In this document: in pieces, positions 26,878 through 34,391 of the stretch
Numbering within the stretch: the stretch's first letter is position 1
How the letters are laid out: every line of letters starts with the position of its first letter
Origin: Sulfurimicrobium sp031426915
GTDB lineage: Bacteria; Pseudomonadota; Gammaproteobacteria; Burkholderiales; Sulfuricellaceae
DNA length: 64,000 bases
Reading direction: 5' to 3'
NCBI GenBank assembly: GCA_031426915.1
Contig: JASJPB010000004.1
Coordinates: 43,998-107,997 of the forward strand
The notes under the pieces: model-generated
Told to the model about the DNA's origin: nothing
Database searches by the model: none
What the model saw: only the letters and a program-made list of their open reading frames with translations
Program-made: the position numbers and the translations under genes

Positions 26878-27779
26878 ATGCTTGGCGCCTGTTCCCCGCC
26901 CAATACCGCCAACAGGGCCGGAATCATGCGCGACAGCTCCCCGGTCATGAGGGTGAAGTCGGCGTCGAATTGCTCGTCGGCGGTTTCGGCTGAGGCTTCC
27001 GCTTCCTCCTTGAGGATGTCGAGGAAAGCCAGGCGCTTGACCTCCATCTTGTCGGTGAGCACGAAGGAAATGCGGTCGTCCCAGGTCAGCGCCAGGCGGG
27101 TGGGCTGTTTGCCGGCGACGATGTGGGCACTGATTTCCTCCGCATCCAGTGCGTGCCGCACGTAGCGCACAGTGGCGTTTTCTTCCACCGGGGAACGCAG
27201 TTCGCACTCCCGGTCGATGGAGAAGCCTGATGGTGCTTCCCCGGTCGTCAGCCATTCCGTCATGGCCGTGGCGGGCGAAAGTTCAGTGCGCAGCAACGAG
27301 AACTGCAGGTCGGAAACCGACTTGCTGAGCATTTCCAGCACCTCTTCCGCCTTGGCGGCGCTGGCCGCGTCCACCACCAGCCAGCCGTGCACCGGATCGA
27401 TCCACACAAAGGTGGCGCGGCGGCGGGCGAAGGCACGCGGCAGCAGTTCCTCCGCCACCTGCTCCTTAATTTCCCTGGCCTGCTTGCGGCTGGGGTTGTA
27501 GCCCTGCTGTTGCTCGAATTCCGCGATCCGCTCCTTGGCGAACTCGTTGATCACGGAGGACGGCAGCAACTTGTGCTCCACGCCCAGCGCCAGCATCAGC
27601 TGGCCGTGCAGCGCATAGGCGAGGCGCTCGTCGCCGCGCGGCGGAAGCCAGCCGCTGCTGTGCATTTCCATACTGCCGCAACTGCGGAACACATGCTCCG
27701 CCAACTGCGCTTCGAGGCGCTCAGCCGTGATGTCCAGGCCGGAGGGAAGGCGATAGATCTGAAGGTTCCTGAACCACAT
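26874..27779 (-). CDS. rdgC: recombination-associated protein RdgC
   Basis: Ring-shaped DNA-binding protein that modulates RecA activity. The 301-residue length and the start MWFRNLQIYRLP are typical, as are SSGWLPPRG and the middle SRKQAREIKEQV segment. It is the first gene of a three-gene coupled operon with an unknown exported protein and a CapA-like protein. Confidence 0.95.
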   Translation of the reverse strand: MWFRNLQIYRLPSGLDITAERLEAQLAEHVFRSCGSMEMHSSGWLPPRGDERLAYALHGQLMLALGVEHKLLPSSVINEFAKERIAEFEQQQGYNPSRKQAREIKEQVAEELLPRAFARRRATFVWIDPVHGWLVVDAASAAKAEEVLEMLSKSVSDLQFSLLRTELSPATAMTEWLTTGEAPSGFSIDRECELRSPVEENATVRYVRHALDAEEISAHIVAGKQPTRLALTWDDRISFVLTDKMEVKRLAFLDILKEEAEASAETADEQFDADFTLMTGELSRMIPALLAVLGGEQAPSI

Positions 27780-27844
27780 GGTTGTTCCAAAAAATGGGGG
27801 ATTATACGTCTGGATGTGCGGCCTGATGGCTGCTTAATAGCCGC

Positions 27845-28054
27845 TTAGTAATGCGGTGGCCGTTCGATGCCCACGTTGCGTTCGCCCACGGCACCGGACA
27901 AGTCCCTGACGTGTTCCGCCAGGGATTCGCAAATCGCTTCCAGGCGGCTAATCTTTTTTTGCTGTTCGTAGACGATCTTGTTCAGTTCCTGAAGCAGGTC
28001 TTCCTGGTAGGCGATTTTGGTTTCGATATCGATCAAACGATCTTCAGACATCAT
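27845..28054 (-). CDS. slyX: SlyX family protein
   Basis: A 69-residue coiled-coil protein with the SlyX pattern (RLIDIETKIAYQEDLLQELN and the C-terminal RPPHY). Function is unknown. The ATG at 28054 overlaps the stop of the upstream membrane-protein gene (ATGA). Confidence 0.88.
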   Translation of the reverse strand: MMSEDRLIDIETKIAYQEDLLQELNKIVYEQQKKISRLEAICESLAEHVRDLSGAVGERNVGIERPPHY

Positions 28055-28287
28055 TCGGCCTCGCCGCGAGTGGTGGCAAGCAGCGAAAGCGCAAGCGGAA
28101 AGCCGCCCGACAGGATCAGCGCGACGGCGGAAACCAGCAGCGCCAGGCCGCCATCACCATTGAGCAGCGGATGGACATGGGCAAGCTGCCCCGCCAATGC
28201 GAGAACGCCGAGCACCAGGGTAATCAGGCCAAGCACGCCGAGCACCACGGCGCTCACCGGCAAACGAAAGCGTGAAGGGGATTGCAT
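28051..28287 (-). CDS. small membrane protein
   Basis: A 78-residue protein with two long hydrophobic segments (about residues 10-33 and 45-70). GGAG seven bases before the ATG at 28287 fixes the start; longer open frames upstream run through a palindromic repeat. It is translationally coupled to slyX. No family recognised. Confidence 0.7.
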   Translation of the reverse strand: MQSPSRFRLPVSAVVLGVLGLITLVLGVLALAGQLAHVHPLLNGDGGLALLVSAVALILSGGFPLALSLLATTRGEAE

Positions 28288-28355
28288 TTTCATTCTCCAA
28301 ATCGGTCCCGGCAGCGGGAATCGACGTAATATTGTCACAAATATCAGCCCGCATA

Positions 28356-28532
28356 AACCCAGATTATCCATTAGGACGCGAGATGATGGCGAGACGGGTT
28401 GTGAGGCAGTTTTGTTGCTTGCGAGGAGTTCATGGCTGTTCCATGGACGACGAACAAGCGGCAAAAGTGACCACAAACCGTCCGCCAGCGCTCGCGTAGG
28501 CTCGAAGAGCCGCCCAATGGATAATCTGGGTT
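28356..28532. repeat. 177-bp long imperfect palindrome, MITE-like
   Basis: Terminal inverted repeats of 17 bases are exact (28356-28372 and 28516-28532, ending CCAGATTATCCATT). Inside, GACGGGTTGTGAGGCAGTTT on the left is mirrored imperfectly by GACGGTTTGTGGTCACTTTT read from the right, and the centre is a CATGG-CTGTT-CCATG hairpin. The whole element could fold into one long stem. It lies between the divergent small-membrane-protein gene and the DnaQ/GIY-YIG gene. It encodes nothing. Confidence 0.85.
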
Positions 28533-28554
28533 CAACCTTGGAACCCATTCCCCG

Positions 28555-29961
28555 TTGAATAACCTGCACACCTCACTGGTCTTCGTCGATCTCGAAACAA
28601 CAGGCGCCAACGCGGCCGGGGACCGGATCACCGAAATCGGCATCGTGGAAGTGTCGGAGCTGGGTGTCCGCGAATGGTCCACGCTGGTCAATCCCGAAAC
28701 ACCGATTCCGGAATTCATCGCGCGTCTGACCGGCATCAGCAACGCCATGGTGGAAACCGCGCCCCGCTTCGGGGATATCGCCATGCAGGTGCTGGAGCGC
28801 CTGAAGGGGCGGCTCTTCATCGCCCACAACGTGCGCTTCGATTACGGCTTCCTGCGCCATGAGTTCAAGCGTCTCGGCATCGATTTCCGCAGCGACGTGC
28901 TGTGCACGGTCAAGCTCTCGCGCAAGCTGTTCCCCCAGCACCACAAGCACAACCTGGGCGCGCTGGTGGAACGCCACCAGTTGCCAGTGGAGTCGCGCCA
29001 CCGGGCGCTGGCCGATGCCCGGGCGATCCACGCCTTCTGGGTAAAGATCCACGCCGAATTGCCGGGTGAAACCATCCAGGCCAGTCTGGGCGAACTGCTG
29101 CAAACGCCCAGCCTGCCCGCCGGACTGGACCCGTCGCTACTGGACGACCTGCCGGAAACCCATGGCGTGTACCTGTTCCTCGGCGACAACGATGTTCCGC
29201 TCTACGTCGGCAAGGGCGCCAACATCCGCCGTGGCGTGCTGTCCCACTTCACCCCCGGCAATGACAAGAAAATGCAGCTTGCCCAGGAAGTCCGGCACGT
29301 CGAATGGATCGAAACCGCGGGCGATCTCGGCGCATCGCTGATCGAAACGCGCCTGATCAAAGCCCTTCGGCCGCTGCACAACCGGCAGTTGCGGCGCGAC
29401 CGGGAATTATGCGCATGGAAACTGGAGCGTGGCGCAAACGATGGTTTGACGGTGCGTCTGGTGCGAGCGCAGGAGCTGGATTTCGGCAGTGAACCCGAGC
29501 TTTACGGGCTATTTCCCTCGCAGAAAAAAGCCGTCGATTCGCTGCGCGAAATAGCCGCGGCGCACGGTCTGTGCCTGATCCAGCTGCAACTGGAAGCGCC
29601 GCCAAACGGCAAACATGGCCCCTGTTCCGCCTACCAGCTCCATAACTGCAAGGGCCTGTGTGTCGGAAAGGAGCCCGTGGGACAACACGACATCCGCCTC
29701 ATCACCGCGCTGTCCAGAATGAAAGTCCAAACCTGGCCCTTTCCCGGCCCGGTTGGCATCAGGGAAACGGCAAGCTGGGGCGGATTGACGGAAATCCACC
29801 TGGTGGACCGCTGGTGCTACCTGGGTTCCGTGAAATCGGAAATCGAGATGCAAGAACTATCAGGACAGCAAGTGGTGTTCGACCTCGACAGCTACAAAAT
29901 CCTCACTCGCCTGTTCAGCCAGGGCAAGCCTGAAGTGGTCACCATCAAGGACGTTGAGTGA
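28555..29961 (+). CDS. DnaQ-like exonuclease fused to GIY-YIG nuclease
   Basis: A 468-residue two-nuclease protein. Residues about 8-170 are a DEDDh 3'-5' exonuclease (VFVDLETTG, FIAHNVRFDYGFL, HRALADARAIHAFW), and about 200-285 are a GIY-YIG endonuclease like the N-terminus of UvrC or Cho (THGVYLFLGDNDVPLYVGKG). The C-terminal region holds a Cys pair (HNCKGLCVG) also seen in UvrC-like proteins. It may act in nucleotide excision repair. The start is a TTG at 28555 with no clear ribosome-binding site; the palindrome ends 22 bases upstream and may have replaced the native leader. Confidence 0.9.
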   Translation: MNNLHTSLVFVDLETTGANAAGDRITEIGIVEVSELGVREWSTLVNPETPIPEFIARLTGISNAMVETAPRFGDIAMQVLERLKGRLFIAHNVRFDYGFLRHEFKRLGIDFRSDVLCTVKLSRKLFPQHHKHNLGALVERHQLPVESRHRALADARAIHAFWVKIHAELPGETIQASLGELLQTPSLPAGLDPSLLDDLPETHGVYLFLGDNDVPLYVGKGANIRRGVLSHFTPGNDKKMQLAQEVRHVEWIETAGDLGASLIETRLIKALRPLHNRQLRRDRELCAWKLERGANDGLTVRLVRAQELDFGSEPELYGLFPSQKKAVDSLREIAAAHGLCLIQLQLEAPPNGKHGPCSAYQLHNCKGLCVGKEPVGQHDIRLITALSRMKVQTWPFPGPVGIRETASWGGLTEIHLVDRWCYLGSVKSEIEMQELSGQQVVFDLDSYKILTRLFSQGKPEVVTIKDVE

Positions 29962-29976
29962 ATTTGGCACAAACAA

Positions 29977-29997
29977 AAGCCCGCATTAAGCGGGCTT
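29977..29997 (-). terminator. terminator of the tRNA-Leu gene
   Basis: The stem AAGCCCGC/GCGGGCTT with a five-base loop is followed on the minus strand by TTGTTTG, so it best serves the tRNA transcript. It lies 37 bases downstream of the tRNA 3' end. On the plus strand it could also stop the nuclease gene message. Confidence 0.8.
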
Positions 29998-30034
29998 GGC
30001 CGGATTGAGCAAAAACCACTCAACCTGAAGTACT

Positions 30035-30121
30035 TGGTGCCGGGAGCCGGAATCGAACCGGCACGATGTTGCCACCGCGGGATTTTGAGTCCCGTGCGTC
30101 TACCAGTTCCGCCATCCCGGC
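30035..30121 (-). tRNA. tRNA-Leu (anticodon CAA)
   Basis: An 87-base gene on the minus strand from GCCGGGATGGCGGAA to an encoded CCA end. The acceptor stem pairs GCCGGGA with TCCCGGC, the anticodon arm is GGGACTCAAAATCCC with CAA in the loop, a long type II variable arm follows, and the T-arm reads GGTTCGATTCC. It decodes UUG. Confidence 0.97.
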
Positions 30122-30302
30122 TGGTAAAGAGCCGCGATTATCAACTAAAACACCGGTTTCGGCAAGTAGCCGCGCCGCCAGCAATGGCACTTCTAAATCA
30201 AGCAGGCAATCACGAACCTTTCAAAAACCCTCAAATTGCGCGCGTGCCTGCATGGCCCCGAAATGTTTGAAACTTGCCATTTTGGTGAAATTGCGATGCC
30301 GT

Positions 30303-31205
30303 CTACTGCTTGATCGCCTTGATGTCGCCCGGCGCACGCAGCCCCAGCGTGTAGCCCATGGAAACATGGTGGAAGCGCCACACCGTTTTGTCGGTGTGGA
30401 TCGCCACACCGAACGGTATGGTCTGCCCAGGGGTGAACGAAAGGTCGCCGTCGCTGTGGCTACCGGCCAGTTTGCGCGTAAAGGTGACGGTATAGGTGCC
30501 GTCCTTGTTCTCGCCCTCGGCCTTGATCAGCGCTTTGCCCCCTTTATTCACGCGCTCGGCGGCGACGTAACCATCAACCTGAGTGGCGCCCTTACCAGCT
30601 TCGCCACTCTTCCACTGGATATAGTCGTAGAAAACGCCACCCGGGAGTTCGCCGTGCTCGATGTACTTCTTCTTTTTCGGGTCGGCACCCGGCATCGAGC
30701 GGACGTCGTTATGGCATGACAGCCAGCAGCCATGCTGTGCCGCTTGCTCGACTTGCGGACTGGCGAACATGACGGCCACTTTCACTTCGTGCATGGGCGC
30801 CTTGTCTTCCCTGGCGGCCTCGGCAGCAGCATCGGCCGGCGCCTTGAAACTCAGCCTCATATATAGATTGTCGTCGTCGAATGCAGCCTGGATGGAAACC
30901 GGGAAGATCATGGTCTTCGGCGCGCCCACCGGCTCATACCCCTTGCCGGCCAGTTTCTTCAGATCGATGTCCAGCCCGCCCTTGCCTTCGTGGCAGCCGA
31001 TGCAGCTCTCACCCTTGACGAGACCGGTCCGGCCACTGTGGTCGGATTTCTTCATGACCCACTCATGCGTCACCACGCCGGGGTGGAAAACCTGGATGTC
31101 CCGCTTGGGTATATTGCTCCAGTCAGGCGCGGCGGCATGCGCAAGATGGGGGCCGAAAGCAAACAAAGCGCCGAATACGGCGAGTGAGGTAGTCAGTTTT
31201 TTCAT
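30303..31205 (-). CDS. periplasmic cytochrome with ethylbenzene-dehydrogenase-type heme domain
   Basis: A 300-residue exported protein (signal cut near HAAAPDW). It has one standard c-type heme motif, CIGCH, near residue 67, a second motif of the unusual spacing CWLSCH (CX3CH) near residue 160, and a C-terminal domain like the heme-binding gamma subunit of ethylbenzene dehydrogenase/DMSO reductase-like enzymes (FTPGQTIPFGVAIHTDKT and RFHHVSMGYTLGL). An electron-transfer role in the periplasm is likely; the partner is unknown. GGAGGG precedes the ATG at 31205. Confidence 0.8.
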   Translation of the reverse strand: MKKLTTSLAVFGALFAFGPHLAHAAAPDWSNIPKRDIQVFHPGVVTHEWVMKKSDHSGRTGLVKGESCIGCHEGKGGLDIDLKKLAGKGYEPVGAPKTMIFPVSIQAAFDDDNLYMRLSFKAPADAAAEAAREDKAPMHEVKVAVMFASPQVEQAAQHGCWLSCHNDVRSMPGADPKKKKYIEHGELPGGVFYDYIQWKSGEAGKGATQVDGYVAAERVNKGGKALIKAEGENKDGTYTVTFTRKLAGSHSDGDLSFTPGQTIPFGVAIHTDKTVWRFHHVSMGYTLGLRAPGDIKAIKQ

Positions 31206-31374
31206 GTCACACCCTCCATGCAAATATCGATGGTCGATCACAGATGAAGCAGCACAACTGGGCCCCAACCAGAATAGCGGAACCTTGGAGCCAAGGGAAC
31301 CTCGCCGGCCTTCCACCTTTCATAATACGTTCGAATATCATAATGCTTGATTGCAAGACTTGGTCCTGCAGTCA

Positions 31375-31725
31375 TTAGAGCCTGCGCTCGCACGGTACGG
31401 CATCATCGACGACATGCGTATAGAAGTTCAGGCGGGCCAGCTTGTCGCTCTCGAAATAGCGAAAGCGGGGAGGCAGAGGCGCTTCGACGTCCTGGACGCC
31501 GGAATTCCACTCGATGCGGTGATAGTTGTTTTCCCCCACCGTTAACTTGTACACTCCGGCAGATTCGCCTGCGGGGCTGGTGACAGCGTAATTTTGCTGG
31601 TCCCTGAAAATGACCGTGATGCCGTTGCGGCATTGCCATTGACCTTCCAGCCTTGGCGCCTTGGGCTGATTGATGTCGCAGGCGACAAGCGCCAGAAGCA
31701 GCATCAAGCCAATCAGTTTTTTCAT
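31375..31725 (-). CDS. small lipoprotein of unknown function
   Basis: A 116-residue protein with a lipobox LALVAC at about residues 12-17, so it is expected to be an outer- or inner-membrane lipoprotein. The mature part is short, mostly beta, with WQCRNGITVIF and a C-terminal VPCERR, giving two cysteines besides the lipidated one. AAGG lies five bases before the third of three possible starts. No family recognised. Divergent from queA. Confidence 0.72.
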   Translation of the reverse strand: MKKLIGLMLLLALVACDINQPKAPRLEGQWQCRNGITVIFRDQQNYAVTSPAGESAGVYKLTVGENNYHRIEWNSGVQDVEAPLPPRFRYFESDKLARLNFYTHVVDDAVPCERRL

Positions 31726-31778
31726 CATCACCTTATAATCCCGAACCGTTTTGTGGAAATTTATTGAATTCTAGCCCA

Positions 31779-32843
31779 ATGCCTGTCTCGATCAAACAAA
31801 GCGATTCGCCCGCGCTCACCCTGGCGGATTTCGACTTTACCCTGCCCGAGGAATTGATCGCCCAGCTCCCGGCCGAGCAGCGGCGCCATAGCCGCCTGCT
31901 GTACCTGGACGCGCCCGGTGACGTGCTGCACGACGATTTTTTCCGACATCTGCCAGCCTACCTGAAAGCGGGCGATTTGCTGGTGTTCAACGACACCCGT
32001 GTGATCAAGGCACGTCTGCATGGCGTCAAGGAAAGCGGCGGCAAAATCGAAGTGCTGGTGGAGCGCGTGCTCGACGAGCACCATGTACTGGCCCACATCC
32101 GTGCCAGCCATAGCCCGCAACCCGGCTCTGCGCTGCTGCTGGAGGGCTGCATTGCGGTCAGCGTGATGGAAAAGGAAGGCGAACTGTACCGGCTTCGGTT
32201 TGAAGGCGAGGAATCGGTGCTGGATTTGCTGGAACGCCACGGCAGCCTGCCCCTTCCTCCCTATATCACCCACGCACCGGACGCAGTGGACGAAACGCGC
32301 TACCAGACGGTCTATGCCCGCGAGCCGGGCGCGGTCGCCGCGCCCACCGCCGGCTTGCATTTCGACGCGGAAATGCTGGCCGAGCTCGAAGCCATGGGCG
32401 TCCGCACTGCTTATGTCACGCTTCACGTTGGCGCGGGCACGTTCCAGCCGGTGCGGGTGGACAACATCGCCGAGCACAGAATGCACAGCGAGTGCTACCA
32501 GGTGCCGCAACAGACGGTGGACGCAATTGCGCGCGCCAAGAACGAGGGTGGGCGCGTCATGGCGGTGGGCACCACCTCGCTGCGCGCACTGGAATCCGCA
32601 GCAGCAGATGGGGAGCTGAAGGCCGGTTACGGCGAAACCAGCATTTTCATCACGCCGGGCTATCACTTCCGCGTGGTGGAACGCCTGCTGACCAACTTCC
32701 ACCTGCCCAAATCCACGCTACTGATGCTGGTATCCGCCTTCGCCGGCATGGATAATATCCGCCGCGCTTACGCCCATGCGATAGAACAGCGCTACCGCTT
32801 TTTCAGCTATGGCGACGCCATGCTCATTGAAAGACAAGACTGA
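31779..32843 (+). CDS. queA: tRNA preQ1(34) S-adenosylmethionine ribosyltransferase-isomerase
   Basis: Adds the epoxycyclopentane unit to preQ1 in tRNA. About 354 residues, with LLVFNDTRVIKARLHG, APTAGLHFD and NFHLPKSTLLMLVSAFAG, all QueA signatures. The ATG at 31779 is used; a TTG at 31764 with GGAAA upstream is an alternative. The stop overlaps the tgt start by one base. Confidence 0.96.
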   Translation: MPVSIKQSDSPALTLADFDFTLPEELIAQLPAEQRRHSRLLYLDAPGDVLHDDFFRHLPAYLKAGDLLVFNDTRVIKARLHGVKESGGKIEVLVERVLDEHHVLAHIRASHSPQPGSALLLEGCIAVSVMEKEGELYRLRFEGEESVLDLLERHGSLPLPPYITHAPDAVDETRYQTVYAREPGAVAAPTAGLHFDAEMLAELEAMGVRTAYVTLHVGAGTFQPVRVDNIAEHRMHSECYQVPQQTVDAIARAKNEGGRVMAVGTTSLRALESAAADGELKAGYGETSIFITPGYHFRVVERLLTNFHLPKSTLLMLVSAFAGMDNIRRAYAHAIEQRYRFFSYGDAMLIERQD

Positions 32844-33943
32844 TGGAATTCAAACTTCACGCCAGCGATGGCCCCGCCCGCCGCGGCACTCTGACGCTGG
32901 CCCACGGCCAGGTGGAAACCCCCGCCTTCATGCCGGTCGGCACCTACGGCACGGTCAAGGCCATGTCGCCGCTCGAATTGAAGGACATCGGCGCCCATAT
33001 CGTGCTCGGCAACACCTTCCACCTGTGGCTGCGGCCGGGGCTGGAAGTGATCGCGGCGCACGGCGGGCTGCACCGTTTCATGAACTGGGACGGCCCGATT
33101 CTGACCGACTCGGGCGGGTTTCAGGTATTCAGCCTGGGCGAGCTGCGCAAGATCACCGAGGAAGGCGTCAAGTTCCAGTCGCCGGTGAACGGCGACCGCT
33201 GTTTCCTCACTCCGGAAGAATCGATGCGCATCCAGAAGGTGCTCAATTCCGACATCGTGATGATTTTCGATGAATGCACGCCCTTCCCCGCCGATTTCCA
33301 TACGGCGGCCGAGTCCATGCGCCTTTCGCTGCGCTGGGCAGAACGCTCCAAAAAGGCCCACGAAGGCAATCCCAACGCGCTGTTCGGCATCGTCCAGGGC
33401 GGCATGCACGAGCCGCTACGCGACGAATCCTTGCGGGAACTGGAGCATATCGGATTCGACGGCTACGCCATCGGTGGTCTTTCGGTGGGCGAACCCAAAG
33501 AGGACATGCTGCGCATCCTCGCCCATACCGCGCCGCGCATGCCGGCCAACAAGCCGCGCTACCTGATGGGCGTGGGCACGCCGGAGGATATCGTGGACGC
33601 GGTGAGCCAGGGCGTGGACATGTTCGACTGCGTGATGCCCACCCGCAACGCGCGCAACGGCTGGCTGTTCACCCGCTTCGGCACGGTCAAGATCAAGAAC
33701 GCGCAATACCGCCTCGACACCGCGCCACTGGACGAACAGTGCAGCTGCTACACCTGCCGCAACTTCACCCGCGCCTACCTGCATCACCTGCACCGGTTGG
33801 GGGAAATCCTCGGCGCGCGCCTCAACACCATCCACAACCTGCATTATTACCAGGAACTGATGCAGGGCATCCGGCGCGCCATCGAGGAACAACGCTTCGC
33901 CGAATTCGTACAAGAGTTCAGGCAAGCGCGCCGGACAGGTTAA
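32843..33943 (+). CDS. tgt: tRNA-guanine transglycosylase
   Basis: Exchanges guanine-34 for preQ1 in tRNAs with GUN anticodons. The 366-residue enzyme has the catalytic aspartates in ILTDSGGFQVFS and MFDCVMPTRNARNG and the zinc site CSCYTCRNFTRAYLHH. Second gene of the conserved queA-tgt-yajC-secD-secF cluster. Confidence 0.97.
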   Translation: MEFKLHASDGPARRGTLTLAHGQVETPAFMPVGTYGTVKAMSPLELKDIGAHIVLGNTFHLWLRPGLEVIAAHGGLHRFMNWDGPILTDSGGFQVFSLGELRKITEEGVKFQSPVNGDRCFLTPEESMRIQKVLNSDIVMIFDECTPFPADFHTAAESMRLSLRWAERSKKAHEGNPNALFGIVQGGMHEPLRDESLRELEHIGFDGYAIGGLSVGEPKEDMLRILAHTAPRMPANKPRYLMGVGTPEDIVDAVSQGVDMFDCVMPTRNARNGWLFTRFGTVKIKNAQYRLDTAPLDEQCSCYTCRNFTRAYLHHLHRLGEILGARLNTIHNLHYYQELMQGIRRAIEEQRFAEFVQEFRQARRTG

Positions 33944-33998
33944 TCTTGCCGTGCTAGAATTGCGCGGATTTTACTGGACCCTCAATGGAGAATGAACT

Positions 33999-34319
33999 GT
34001 GCTGATTAGCAACGCTTACGCTGCCGGCCCTGCCGCCGCAGGACAAGACTTGATGGGCTTCTTGCCCCTGATCGTAATTTTCGTGCTGTTCTATTTCATG
34101 CTCATCCGCCCGCAGATGAAGCGCGCCAAGGAACAGAAAAACATGATGGAAGCGCTGCAAAAAGGCGACGAAGTGGTTACCGCCGGCGGCGAACTGGGCA
34201 AGGTGGTCAAGGTGAGCGACAGCTATGTCAGCCTGGAAATCGCCGAAAACGTCGTCGTCCAGGTACAGAAGCAAGCCATCGCCACACTGCTGCCCAAAGG
34301 CACGATCAAAAGTATTTAG
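33999..34319 (+). CDS. yajC: preprotein translocase subunit YajC
   Basis: A 106-residue inner-membrane protein with a single N-terminal helix (LPLIVIFVLFYFMLIRPQ) and the family segment GDEVVTAGGELGKV. It associates with SecDF. The start is a GTG at 33999 with GGAG eight bases before. Confidence 0.95.
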   Translation: MLISNAYAAGPAAAGQDLMGFLPLIVIFVLFYFMLIRPQMKRAKEQKNMMEALQKGDEVVTAGGELGKVVKVSDSYVSLEIAENVVVQVQKQAIATLLPKGTIKSI

Positions 34320-34332
34320 TAAGGGGTGGGGG

Positions 34333-34359
34333 GTGAGGAGACTCACACCAGCTCCTCAC
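34333..34359. repeat. small inverted repeat in the yajC-secD gap
   Basis: GTGAGGAG (34333-34340) and CTCCTCAC (34352-34359) pair, within a GAG/CTC-rich low-complexity stretch that continues CTTCGCTCTTCACTCCTCAC up to 34380. It lies 70 bases before secD. Possibly a minor repeat of the same class as the other intergenic hairpins. Confidence 0.5.
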
Positions 34360-34391
34360 TCTTCGCTCTTCACTCCTCACGGAATCAATTC

